64,000 bases of DNA from CAWAND01 sp963727915 (GTDB lineage Bacteria; Chloroflexota; Anaerolineae; Anaerolineales; E44-bin32). This document shows positions 7,851 to 17,625 of this stretch, piece by piece. The position numbers and the translations under genes are program-made. The stretch covers positions 1,054,001 through 1,118,000 of the forward strand of contig CAVSID010000001.1 in assembly GCA_963727915.1 (NCBI GenBank), read 5' to 3'. The notes under the pieces are model-generated. The model had not been told where the DNA came from. It saw only the letters and a list, made by a program, of their open reading frames with translations, and ran no database searches. Numbering within the stretch: position 1 is the stretch's first letter; each line of letters starts with the position of its first letter.

Positions 7851-9626
7851 ATGGGAAAGCCGCCCTTGTTGCATCGCCTGCGTAGGCCGCCCTGGATCCT
7901 GTTGGGTTTGATCGGGCTGGCGGTCGTGTCAGCCGCCTGTGGACAAGAAAGGGCAGGTCCCACGCCCACGGTGTCCACCGAACCTGCCCGGAGCATCAGT
8001 CCCACGCCGCCTCCGTCGGCCACACCCTACAGCACCCCAACCAGCATTCCCCCGTCTTCTGCCGGCCAGCGTACACCGCTGCCCCTGCCTACCGAGACCT
8101 CCCGTTTCTTTGCCGGAAGCGGCGTGTGCAGCAGCTGCCACCGTGATCAGAGCGACAGCGCCGGGCAGGACGTCTCCATCGACCGCCAATGGGCGGTTTC
8201 CAGCATGGCCAATTCGGCGCGGAACCCATTCTGGCAGGCGGCCCTCAGCGCCGAGATCATCTCCGGGCCCGATCAGACTCAGAACGTTCAAGCCTTTTGC
8301 AGCACCTGCCATATGCCGATGGCCAAGTACACGTCCAACGTATTCAGCACGCCGGCCAAGGTTCTGGGAGACGGCTTCGTCAATCCAGAAAACCCGCTTC
8401 ACGACCTGGCGATGGACGGAGTCTCTTGCAGCCTGTGCCATCAGATCGGCCAGAATGGTCTGGGAACTGAAGACAGCTTCAGCGGGGGGTTCGTCATCGA
8501 TGCGGAGGCGCCACCCGGCTCACGGCCTGCGTTTGGTCTCTACGCTACGGAACCCGATCTGGCGGACGTGATGGGTCGCGGATCAGGCTTCGTGCCGATC
8601 AAATCCGACCACATCGGCCAGTCCGAGCTGTGTGCAACATGTCATGAGGTGAGGTTGCAGTTGCAGGGGACGCCCAGTCAAACGTCGTCCTTCGCTCTCC
8701 AAGCGACCTACCTAGAGTGGCTGCAAAGTGACTCTCGCTACTCTCAGAACTGCCAGGATTGTCACATGCCGGAAGTGCCGACGGGTGCCTACGTGGCCAC
8801 GCAGAGCAGGCAGCCCCGGAGCCCCTTCCGGCAGCACAGCTTCCTGGGCGGCAATTTGAATCTGCTGGACATCCTTGGCCGCTTTGGGGCCGAGCTGGAC
8901 GCGGGATATCTCCAGGACAGCATTCCGGCTGCCCAGGCGGCCGAAAGCACCTTCATGCAAACGCAGACGGCGGATGTGAGCATCATCTCGGTGCGCCAAG
9001 TCGGCGCTCGGCTGGAGGTCACGGTCGACATCCGGGTGAAAACTGGGCACAAGTTCCCCACCGGTTTTCCGTCGCGCAGAGCATGGCTCCATTTCAAGGT
9101 CCAGGATGCTTCAGGTGAAATTGTCTTCGAGTCAGGGGCCGTCTCCGCAGACGGCGTGATCGAGGGCGACGATCAGGCGCAAGGTGACGGCCAATTCGAG
9201 CCTCATTATCGGATCATCGACAGTCCAGCCAAGGTCCAGATCTACGAAGCTGTTATGGGGACCCCCGCCGGAAGCGCGACCACCCGCCTGACCCAGGCGG
9301 CGCGTTGGCTCAAGGACAACCGGCTGCTGCCGGCGGGGTATGACGTCGCGGCCAGCGACGAGGCCACGGCTGTCATCGGCCGAGCTGCGGGCGATAGTGA
9401 CTTCGTTGGCGGGGGGGACACCGTCCAATACATCGCACCCATCGACGGAAGCCAGGGCCCGTACCACGTGACGGTTGAGCTCCTGTATCAGTCGGTCTCC
9501 CCCGCCTGGATCAATGCGCTGAGAGATGTGCCTTCGGCGGAAGCCGAGCGTTTGGTGGGCTTTGTTGGCAAGGTGCCACTGCACACACAACTCGTCAGTA
9601 AGGCCGAAGCTCAGGCCTCACCCTAA
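7851..9626 (+). CDS. Pentaheme c-type cytochrome lipoprotein
   Basis: A 591-residue exported protein. The first 30 residues form a lipoprotein signal with lipobox VSAAC (Cys30), followed by a Pro/Ser/Thr-rich spacer to residue 85. Five CxxCH heme sites are seen at residues 93, 150, 193, 261 and 301. The C-terminal third (from about 380) is a beta-rich domain with GHKFPTGFPSRRAWLHF, a module that often follows multiheme domains of the cytochrome c554/NrfA-like clan. The protein should sit on the outer face of the membrane and pass electrons. It begins one base after the aminopeptidase stop. Its redox partner is not evident here. Confidence 0.8.
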   Translation: MGKPPLLHRLRRPPWILLGLIGLAVVSAACGQERAGPTPTVSTEPARSISPTPPPSATPYSTPTSIPPSSAGQRTPLPLPTETSRFFAGSGVCSSCHRDQSDSAGQDVSIDRQWAVSSMANSARNPFWQAALSAEIISGPDQTQNVQAFCSTCHMPMAKYTSNVFSTPAKVLGDGFVNPENPLHDLAMDGVSCSLCHQIGQNGLGTEDSFSGGFVIDAEAPPGSRPAFGLYATEPDLADVMGRGSGFVPIKSDHIGQSELCATCHEVRLQLQGTPSQTSSFALQATYLEWLQSDSRYSQNCQDCHMPEVPTGAYVATQSRQPRSPFRQHSFLGGNLNLLDILGRFGAELDAGYLQDSIPAAQAAESTFMQTQTADVSIISVRQVGARLEVTVDIRVKTGHKFPTGFPSRRAWLHFKVQDASGEIVFESGAVSADGVIEGDDQAQGDGQFEPHYRIIDSPAKVQIYEAVMGTPAGSATTRLTQAARWLKDNRLLPAGYDVAASDEATAVIGRAAGDSDFVGGGDTVQYIAPIDGSQGPYHVTVELLYQSVSPAWINALRDVPSAEAERLVGFVGKVPLHTQLVSKAEAQASP

Positions 9627-9677
9627 AATCGGCTGGGGTGATGCCGAACAATGAAGATCGCTTCGGCGGGAGGGCAG

Positions 9678-10451
9678 ATGGACCAGGGAGCCATTATCAT
9701 CACAGGCGCATCGCGCGGCTTGGGCGCTGCCGCTGCCCGGGCACTGGGCCCATTGGAAACTCCGGTGGTGCTTGGGGCGCGGACGGAGTCCGATTTGGTG
9801 TCTGTGGCCATTGAGATGCGCGCCCGGGGAGGCCGAGCGGCCGTCGTGGTTGGGGACATCACCCTGGATGACACTCGCGCCGAGTTAATTGAAACGGCAC
9901 TGCGTGCATTCGGCGGCATCCGCGGGTTGGTGAACAACGCTGCCAGGCTGCAGCCTATGGCACGGTTGGCGCAAGCCGAGGCGGCGATGTGGGAGGCGCA
10001 TTGGCGGCTGAACGTCTTGGCACCGGTGCTTCTCACCAAGCTGGCTTTGCCGGCTCTGCGGGCGTCACATGGCCGGGTGATCAACGTTTCAAGCGGCGCG
10101 GCCGAGCACGTCGTCCCGAGCTGGGGCGCGTATGATCTGTCCAAAGCCGCGCTCAACCATTTCACGCGGCAGTTGGCATTGGAAGAGCCTGAGGTGATCA
10201 GCGTCGCTCTTCGACCGGGCGTGGTCGACACCGAGATGCAGGCTGAGATTCGTGCCCGGGGGCGGGAGACGATGGAGTCCAAGAGTCATGAACGCTTCGT
10301 CCGCCTCTTCGAGAAGGGTGAGCTGTTGCCTTCCGATCGACCAGGGAGGGCGTTGGCGGCGCTGGCCCTGTGGGCGCCGAAGGAAATGTCCGGGGCGTTT
10401 GTGCGCTGGGACGATCCCTTGGTGGCAGGGCTGGCTGCGCGGATTCACTAG
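9678..10451 (+). CDS. Short-chain dehydrogenase/reductase
   Basis: A classical SDR of 257 residues. It has TGASRGLG (cofactor binding), LVNNAA, a Ser in INVSSGAAE, and the catalytic YDLSK. PGVVDTEM after the last core strand is typical of yeast YIR036C/sepiapterin-reductase-like members that act on small carbonyls. The acidic/basic pattern after strand 2 (GARTES) does not settle NADH versus NADPH. ATG 9678 has GGGAGGG immediately upstream; ATG 9651 is the alternative. It is followed by a 403-bp intergenic region. Confidence 0.8.
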   Translation: MDQGAIIITGASRGLGAAAARALGPLETPVVLGARTESDLVSVAIEMRARGGRAAVVVGDITLDDTRAELIETALRAFGGIRGLVNNAARLQPMARLAQAEAAMWEAHWRLNVLAPVLLTKLALPALRASHGRVINVSSGAAEHVVPSWGAYDLSKAALNHFTRQLALEEPEVISVALRPGVVDTEMQAEIRARGRETMESKSHERFVRLFEKGELLPSDRPGRALAALALWAPKEMSGAFVRWDDPLVAGLAARIH

Positions 10452-10854
10452 CCTCGCGTTGGCCTGGCCAGGGCCGTCCCATACTACGATTTTGGTCCGC
10501 GACATCCGCAGACCGTGGGTTTCCTCTTCCAAACCAAAGCCATGTTCAATTCTCCGCTGCTGCCTTGTCGCCACCCAAGCATGGCCGATCTTCTCGCTGG
10601 CGGGGGATGTGTCCAGGCGGGCCACATCCCGGTCTGGAGAGACTGCGGAACGGGAATGGGCCAGACCAACCAGGAAGACGCCGCGACTTTGTGAAGAATC
10701 GCACAAGTGCGCTAGTGTCTTGACCTCAAGCGACAAATCCTGGCCTTTGAAGGGCTTGCATCGCGGTAGGATTGAGGTGTGAGCCGAAGTTGTGTCAGCG
10801 GGGATGATGGTGTGCGTGCTGGCGAACCCATCGGAACCAGTTTGAGCGTCCCCC
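10452..10854. other. 403-bp intergenic region
   Basis: No convincing gene is seen: open frames here lack family motifs and ribosome sites. The only clear element is the 18-bp palindrome at 10689-10706, which lies about 150 nt before the ParB/UspA gene. Confidence 0.6.
10689..10706. promoter_or_regulatory. Rex/CRP-type palindrome, copy 1
   Basis: TTGTGAA-GAAT-CGCACAA. The spacing of the TTGTGA and TCACAA-like half-sites matches Rex and CRP/FNR operators. It lies in the intergenic region upstream of the ParB-like/UspA gene. Confidence 0.55.
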
Positions 10855-12598
10855 ATGAATGAGCCGACCCGTCTGCAATATACACAAGCCATTCGGGATT
10901 TTCGCAGTGCCCGGCAGCGTGCCAGCTTGCAGAGGGTGCTGGCGCGTCTGACTGGGCGTCCGGCAGAATTGCTCTCGTTCGATGAAGTTCGAGAGACCCT
11001 GCGCGGCAGATCGACGCTGCCCAGAGGGCTGCAAGAGATCCCGCTAGATGCCATTGTCGGCAGTGTGGGGCGCTATTCGGATTTTACGCGTTCGTTCTTG
11101 CCCCTGAGTGATTCCCAAGGCGAGCGATGGGCGCGGGTCAAGGCCATGGCCGAAGGTCAGTCGGGATTGCCCCCGATCGAGGTCTACAAGATTAGCGATG
11201 CTTACTTCGTGCGCGATGGGCATCATCGGGTATCGGTGGCCAGGGAGCTGGGGGCGAACACGATCGAGGCCTATGTGACAGAGGTGGAAGTCACGATCCC
11301 CCTTTCTTCCGACGCCCGTCCCGAGGACCTGATCCTCAAGGCTGAATATGCCGGTTTCCTGGCGCGAACACGCCTGGCCGTCATCCGGCCGCAAGCCGAT
11401 TTGAGCCTGACTGAGGCCGGGAAGTACCCGCTGTTGGAGGAGCACATCGCTGTTCACCGCTACTTCATGGGGCTCGAGCGCCAGCGCGAAGTCCCCTATA
11501 CGGAGGCGGTGGCTCACTGGTACGACGAGGTCTATCTGCCGGTGGTTTCTGTCATCCACGCCCAGGGACTGCTGCGTGACTTCCCCGGCCGGACAGAAGC
11601 CGACTTGTACTTGTGGGTGATGGAACATCGCGCCGAGCTTGAGGCTTCCTTGGGATGGCGCATCGACGCTGATCAGGCGGCGGCGCATCTTGTGTCGGAG
11701 CACAGTGAGCGAGCGGAAAAGGTGGCCGAGCGTCTGGGGGAAAGGCTCGTCGCATCCGTGCTCCCGGCGGAACTTAGCGCCGGCCCGCCGACCGGCGAAT
11801 GGCGCCGGCAGCGGGAGAGATATGGGGAAGATGATCGCTTGTTTGATGACATCCTGGTGCCGCTTCGTCATGATGCCATCGGGTGGGAGGCCCTGAACCA
11901 GGGGATTGAAGTGGCGCAGCGCGAACGGGCGAGAATTCGGGGCCTGCATCTCATCGCTCATCCGGAAGAAGCCGAATCGCACAGCGTACGCTCGCTGACC
12001 GCAGAGTTTGATCGCCGATGCCGCGAGGCGGGCGTCGAGGCAAGTCTGGCCATTGATGTCGGGCCGGCTGCCCGCAAGATCTGTGAACGTGCAGCCTGGA
12101 CGGATCTGATCGTGGTCAGCCTGGCGCATCCGCCCGCGCCGCAAGGGGTGGCCAGGTTGGCATCTGGATTCCGGAATCTGGTTCGACGCTGCCCACGCCC
12201 AGTGCTGGCGGTGCCGCGCACGGCATCATCAGTCAGGGAGACTCCTGCTCGCTTACGATGGCAGCCCCAAAGCGCACGAAGCTCTGTATGTGGCCACCTA
12301 CTTAGGAGGCGCCTGGGGCGCAGAACTGGGGGTGGTCGTCGTCGACGACAAGGGTGAGGACTTGCGCGCTGTCCTGAAGGAGGCCGAGACCTACCTGGCA
12401 GAGCACGGGGTCGAGGGAGCCAGGTTCAGCAGGCAAGGCGAAGCCGCCGAGGCCATATTGACCGTGGCCGAGCAGGAGGGCGCCGACCTGATCGTCATGG
12501 GTGGCTATGGCGCCACCCCGATGGTCGAAGTCGTCTTAGGGAGCGTGGTGGACGAAGTGCTCCGGCGGTCTGCCGTCCCCGTCCTCTTGTGTCGATAG
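10855..12598 (+). CDS. ParB-like domain fused to tandem universal stress domains, frameshifted
   Basis: A protein of about 580 residues. Residues 70-145 form a ParB/sulfiredoxin-like fold with the signature YFVRDGHHRVSVARELG. A helical middle section follows. From about 315 there is a first UspA-like domain and from about 465 a second; the latter ends with the ATP-binding pattern G-2x-G-9x-GS in GGYGATPMVEVVLGSVV. The frame changes once, near 12250, between the two Usp domains. UspA domains bind ATP or AMP and respond to stress; ParB-like folds can bind nucleotides. The combination suggests a cytosolic nucleotide-sensing regulator (inference). A Rex/CRP-type palindrome sits 149 nt upstream. 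Confidence 0.7.
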
Positions 12599-12666
12599 TG
12601 AGGCCGAGGCTGCTCACCCAACGCTCATTGTCTCTCGGCATAATGCGGACGGCATTCCAGGCCTAG

Positions 12667-13674
12667 TTGAAGGAGCCACAAACGGCCGATTTGCATGTAA
12701 TCAAAGTGGATGACCTGACCAAGAGATACGGTGAGACGACTGCCGTCGACGGGATCAGCTTTTGCGTCGAGGCCGGCGAAATCTTCGGGTTCCTGGGTCC
12801 CAACGGGGCCGGGAAGACGACCACCATCCATATGCTGACAACCTTGCTCCGGCCGACGTCTGGTAAGGCGACGATCGACGGGCATGACGTCCAGCGCGAC
12901 AGGCGCAATGTGCGCCGCAAAATCGGGCTGGTCTTCCAGGAACCGAGCCTTGATGAACAGCTCACCGGCCGCGAAAACCTGCGCTTCCATGCCATGCTGT
13001 ACGGCATGCCCTCGGCCACATTCGCTCACCGGTCGCAATCCCTGCTGGCACTGGTTGAATTGGAGGAACGGGCCAACGATTTGGTGGCCACCTACTCCGG
13101 AGGGATGAAAAGGCGGCTGGAAGTGGCGCGCGGCCTGCTGCATGCGCCGCGCGTGCTCTTTCTTGACGAACCGACGTTGGGCCTCGATCCTCAAACGCGG
13201 CGTCACATCTGGGCATACCTCCGCCGCCTCAGGGACGCGGAAGGCATCACCGTGTTCATGACCACCCACTATATGGATGAAGCCGAGAATTGCGACCGTG
13301 TGGCGGTCATCGACAAGGGTCAGATTGTGGCCCTCGACAATCCGCAAACCCTGAAAAGCCTGGTCGGTGGGGACGTAGTGTGGATTGAGACGCCTCAGGC
13401 ATCAGAAGCGATGGAACGGCTGGTCGAGACGATGGATCTGTCGCCGAAATTGGGTCCGGACGGGCAGGTGATCGTGGAAGTGGCACAGGCAGAGACTGTC
13501 CTGCCCAAGTTGATGGAGGTGCTCCACGCTGAGCCGGGCGCGATAGATGTCCGAAGCGTCAGCCTGCGCCGACCCTCGCTGGAAGACGTCTTCATCAAGC
13601 TCACCGGCAGGACCATCCGGGATCCAGAGAATGCGCAAGACGGCAATGGGAGCCGCCGCCGGCGGCGGGGCTGA
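12667..13674 (+). CDS. ABC transporter ATPase, DrrA type
   Basis: A 335-residue ATPase of the daunorubicin-resistance (DrrA) family. Walker A GPNGAGKTT, Q-loop VFQEPSLDEQLTG, signature YSGGMKRRLE, Walker B VLFLDEPTLGLDP and the switch His in TTHYMDEAE are all present, followed by the C-terminal DrrA-type extension ending LEDVFIKLTGR. The start is uncertain: TTG 12667 opens the frame, while TTG 12691 is in frame but far from AAGGAG at 12670. It is followed 15 bp later by its permease, so the pair forms an exporter for a drug or lipid. Confidence 0.85.
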   Translation: MKEPQTADLHVIKVDDLTKRYGETTAVDGISFCVEAGEIFGFLGPNGAGKTTTIHMLTTLLRPTSGKATIDGHDVQRDRRNVRRKIGLVFQEPSLDEQLTGRENLRFHAMLYGMPSATFAHRSQSLLALVELEERANDLVATYSGGMKRRLEVARGLLHAPRVLFLDEPTLGLDPQTRRHIWAYLRRLRDAEGITVFMTTHYMDEAENCDRVAVIDKGQIVALDNPQTLKSLVGGDVVWIETPQASEAMERLVETMDLSPKLGPDGQVIVEVAQAETVLPKLMEVLHAEPGAIDVRSVSLRRPSLEDVFIKLTGRTIRDPENAQDGNGSRRRRRG

Positions 13675-13689
13675 GGTAGGCGATTTATT

Positions 13690-14480
13690 ATGAGTTCAGA
13701 GTTGAGGGCGATCTACACTATCTGGAGCCGGGATATGCTCCGCTTCCGGCGCGACCGCGCCCGTGTAGCATCATCAATTGGCCAGCCGCTGGTCTTTCTG
13801 CTCTTGTTCGGCGCTGGATTTTCGCCATCCATGAGCAATATCGGGGGAGGCCAGATCGATTTCACCAGCTTTTTCTTTCCCGGTGTATTGGCAATGACGG
13901 TCCTGTTCACAGCCGTGTACTCGGCGGTATCTATCGTGTGGGACCGGCAGTTTGGATTTCCTCAAAGAAGTCCAGGTCGCCCCGGCTTCGAGCTTCTCAG
14001 TGGCGTTGGGCAAGGTCGCCGGCGGCACAACCGTTGCCGTGCTGCAAGGCGTGGTTATGCTGGTTCTGGCGCCGCTCTTGGGCCTGAGCCTCAAGCTTGG
14101 GCCAGATCGTCGATCTCTTTGGACTGATGGTTCTCCTGGCTGCCATGCTGACGTCGCTGGGCTTGCTCCTGGCGGCCCGGCAGCGCTCGATGGAGGGCTT
14201 TCATATGGTGATGAACTTCGTCCTCCTGCCCTTGTTCTTCCTCTCCGGTGCTTTCTTTCCACTCCAGGGTGTACCGACTTGGATGCGGCTGTTGGCTGCC
14301 GTCGACCCCGTGACCTATGGCATCGATCCCCTGCGGTGGACCCTGCTCGAGCCGAGCGTCCCGGCGGCTGCTCTCCAAGCCATCACCCTTCATCCCGTCG
14401 CCACAAATGTGGTGGTGATGCTGTTGTTTGGGCTGGCTTTCCTCTTGCCAGGTGTCTGGCTCTATGGCCGCCAGGACTAG
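13690..14480 (+). CDS. ABC-2 type permease, DrrB type, frameshifted
   Basis: The membrane partner of the preceding ATPase, about 262 residues with six hydrophobic segments. The N-terminal RDMLRFRRDRARV and the motif LKEVQVAPAS near residue 90 are typical of ABC-2/DrrB permeases; the C-terminal part has FFLSGAFFPLQGVPTWM, the usual signature before the last helices. The frame changes near 13960 and 14095, each with conserved sequence on both sides. Substrate unknown. Confidence 0.8.
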
Positions 14481-14587
14481 GGCCGAGATCAGACCCGAAT
14501 CCGGTCTGAGCTTTTGCCAGGTTTGCTTGCTGAGATTCAGTTGAGGGGTTCCGGATACAGTTAGAAGGGGAAGTAGCTTTGCCGGAG

Positions 14588-14611
14588 GGAGGCCCTTTCT
14601 GGGTCTCCTTT
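14588..14611 (+). terminator. Weak intrinsic terminator
   Basis: GGAGGCCC (14588-14595) pairs with GGGTCTCC (14601-14608) through one G-T wobble, loop TTTCT, followed by only three T residues. It may end the exporter operon; the short T-run makes this tentative. Confidence 0.4.
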
Positions 14612-14682
14612 GCGTTGTTAAGCACAGGTTGACCAGTCACCGGCGGGAATCGGTCCCGCAGGATTGTGAAGTAGGTGTGTGA

Positions 14683-17307
14683 ATGCGGGGTTGGATGCGT
14701 AGGTTGTGGGGAAGGGTCAACACGCTGCGCGGCCGTCTGATGGACGCTGGTGCTTCTGGCGCTGGTACCGTTCTTGGGCGTCATTCTTGTCCTGACCATC
14801 AACCAGCGGCGCGCCGGCGTCGCCCAGGCAACAGACAGCGCGCTCAGTTTGGCCAGACTGGCGGCGATGGACCAGGAGCGCCAGATCGAGCAGGTTCACG
14901 AGCTGCTGGTCGTCATTTCCCAACTGCCTGAAGTGAAATCCAGTTCGGCCGAAGCCTGCCATCAGGTGCTGGCCAGCATAGCCACCGCCTACCAACTCGG
15001 TGGCCAATCTCGGCGTCATCGATGTCAACGGGGATCTGGTCTGCAGCGCTTTGAATGCCACCGGCCCGATCAACGTTTCGGATCGCACGTATTTCCAGCG
15101 CACATTAGCCACGCGCAGCTTCAGCCCCGGCGAATACCAGATCGGCCGAGTGACCGGCATCGCCAGCATCAATTTCGGATTCCCGCTGTCCAGGCCCAAT
15201 GGGTCCCTGCAAGGTGTCGTCTTCGCTGCGCTCGACCTGCAAAGCATGAATGCCCTGGCCGCCCAGGCAGCCCTGCCTGAGGGCTCGAATTTGATCGTGG
15301 TTGACAAGACGGGCACCGTGCTGGTGCACTTCCCTCAGGCTGAAGGCTGGATCGGCCAGTCGATCGTGGACACGGACCTGTTTCATACCATTCAGTACTC
15401 CGGCGAGGAAACCACAGCCCAGCTTAACGGACCTGGATGGCGTGGGCCGTTTGTACGGAGTGACCCAGTTGTCCGGAGGGGATGCCAAGGCGGCCTTCGT
15501 GGCCGTGGGTATTCCCACCGCCTCTGCGCTGGCCCTGGCTGACCAAACGCTGGCCCGCGGTCTTCTGATCCTCGGGTTGGCCACACTGGCCGGTCTGGCC
15601 CTGGCGTACCTGGGCAGCGAATCCTTCGTCCTCAAGCGTGTCCGCCGATTGGTGGACCGAACCCAGGCGTTGGCGGAGGGCGACCTGTCGTCACGCGTTG
15701 GTGCGCCCTACAGCAGCGATGAGCTGGGCGAACTCGCCCATGCTTTTGACCAGATGGCCGGCGCCCTCGAGGTCCGGGGCCGGGAACGAGATCAGAGCGT
15801 TGCCGCACTTGAGGAGAGCGAAGTTCGATTCCGCACGCTGGTGGAAGAGTCGCTGGCCGGCGTCTACATTATCCAGAATGGCAAGTTTCTGTACGCGAAT
15901 CCAATGTTGGCTGCTATCTTCGGCTATGAGCCGGAAGAACTCATCGGCCGAATGGGCCCCCTCGACCTGACCGATCCCGCTGATCGGGAACGGGTGACGG
16001 ACAACATCCAAAGGCGGATGTCAGGCAGGGAGAAGTCCATCCATTATGAGTTCAAGGGCCTGACCAAGGTTGGGGATCGGATCGATGCGGATGTCCTAGG
16101 CACAGTGATTGAAGTGTCCGGGGTTCGGTCGGTTATTGGCACGTTGATGGATGTGACCGATCGCCGCCGATCTGAAGCGGAAATCGATCGCCAGTTCCGC
16201 CGATTGAACGCGTTGCGAGCGATCGACATGGCCATCACCGCCAGCCTTGACCCAAGGGTGACATTCAACGTCTTGCTTGACCAGGCCGTGTCGCAGCTGG
16301 AAGTCGATGCGGCTGCCATTCTCTACTATGATCCCCATACGCGGACCCTCAACTACGCCGCTGGAAGGGGCTTCCTGACCGACGCCCTTCAGCACACTAC
16401 GCTGCGCATCGGCGAGGGTTTCGCCGGGCGGGCCGCTCAAGACCGCACGGTTATCCAGATCAAAGACTTGACCACGTCGGGAGGGGATTTCAGTCGCTCC
16501 CCGCACCTTCAAGAGGAAGCGTTCGTCTCCTATTTCGCTGTGCCTCTGGTCTCGAAAGGCAGCGTCCAAGGCGTACTTGAAATCTTCCACCGAGAACCGC
16601 TTGACCCTGCTCAGGAATGGCTTGATTTCTTGGAGGCCCTGGCGGGACAGGCGGCCATCGCTATCGACAATGCGCAGATGTTCGATGCGCTCCACCGCTC
16701 GAACCAGGATCTCGTGGAGGCCTACGACACGACCTTGGAAGGTTGGTCGAAGGCGCTCGAACTGCGGGATCGGGAGACTCAAGGGCATACTCGGCGTGTC
16801 ACCGAGGTTACCTTGCGGCTGGCCCAGGTAGTTGGAATCGAGAGGTCCGATCTGTTGCATGTCCGCCGAGGTGCCTTGCTGCACGACATCGGCAAGATGG
16901 GGATCCCGGATGAGATACTGCGCAAGCCGGGCCCGCTGTCGGACGAAGAATGGTCAGTCATGCGCAAGCACCCCGTGTATGCCTATGATCTGCTTTCGCC
17001 GATTGAGTTTCTCCGTCCAGCGCTGGCAATCCCCTATTGCCATCACGAGAAGTGGGACGGCACGGGCTATCCCAGGCAGTTGATGGGGACGTCCATACCG
17101 ATCTCCGCCAGGGTCTTCGCCGTGGTTGATGTGTGGGATGCTCTGCGGTCGGATCGTCCCTATCGGCCAGCGTGGGAGGAGCAGCGCGTGCGCAGCTTTC
17201 TCCTCGAGCAGAAGAATAAGCACTTCGATCCCGAGGTCGTCGATGCCTTCCTCGATCTGGAAGCCGACATCCGCGATAGTTTCCAGCCCCCGAACTCGGG
17301 CGGTTGA
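14683..17307 (+). CDS. Membrane sensor with Cache, HAMP, PAS, GAF and HD-GYP domains, frameshifted
   Basis: A protein of about 870 residues predicted to sense an external signal and degrade cyclic di-GMP. Order: first membrane helix (VPFLGVILVLTI), an extracytoplasmic Cache region with DVNGDLVCSALN and DRTYFQRTL, second helix near 15560, HAMP (RVRRLVDRTQALAEGDLSSRV), PAS (FRTLVEESLAGVYIIQNG), GAF, and a C-terminal HD-GYP domain with LLHDIGKMGIPDEILRKPG and HHEKWDGTGYP. The HD dyad and GYP motif are intact, so phosphodiesterase activity is likely. Frame changes fall near 14745, 14995 and 15425. The second half is one uninterrupted frame. Confidence 0.85.
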
Positions 17308-17625
17308 TCCACGGTAGAAACGCCACGGATGGACCTAGATCGGCCCGCAGGACACACGTAAGACTCCGTTCACATCCACAAGTAAGCGCTCAGGTATACT
17401 AGTGTCGCCGGCGGACTTGAATGTGCACAGGCTGTCAAGGCTGGGGCCTGGCGACCCTCGCTGGGGGCCGAACCTAAACGCCGATTGTTGCGTAATTGAA
17501 CCAGACAAACGCCTGCTTCCGTCCTGCCGGGAGGCCCTGTAGGGACAGGGCCGGGACAACGCCGCACTGTTCTTCCGTGTTGCACCGATCGAAATGAACC
17601 AAGATCAATTAGGAGAAAAGAAGCC
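17308..17625. other. 318-bp intergenic leader region of peptide transporter operon
   Basis: No gene seen. TATACT at 17395-17400 could be a -10 box, but no good -35 lies at the right distance. A perfect 8-bp hairpin GGCCCTGT-AGGG-ACAGGGCC occupies 17533-17552 without a T-run. The region ends with AGGAGA, the ribosome site of the binding-protein gene. No known riboswitch was recognised. Confidence 0.4.

Noticed and set aside
10089..11054. A 321-residue minus-strand frame spanning the SDR end and the intergenic region
   Set aside because: No recognisable motif, no ribosome site, and it crosses two real genes and the palindrome.
14664..14681. TTGTGAA before the HD-GYP sensor gene as a ninth palindrome copy
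   Set aside because: The right half reads GTGTGTG instead of nnCACAA, so it is not an inverted repeat.
17395..17552. A riboswitch in the leader of the peptide transporter operon
   Set aside because: Only a simple 8-bp hairpin and a possible -10 box were found; no known riboswitch core could be matched.
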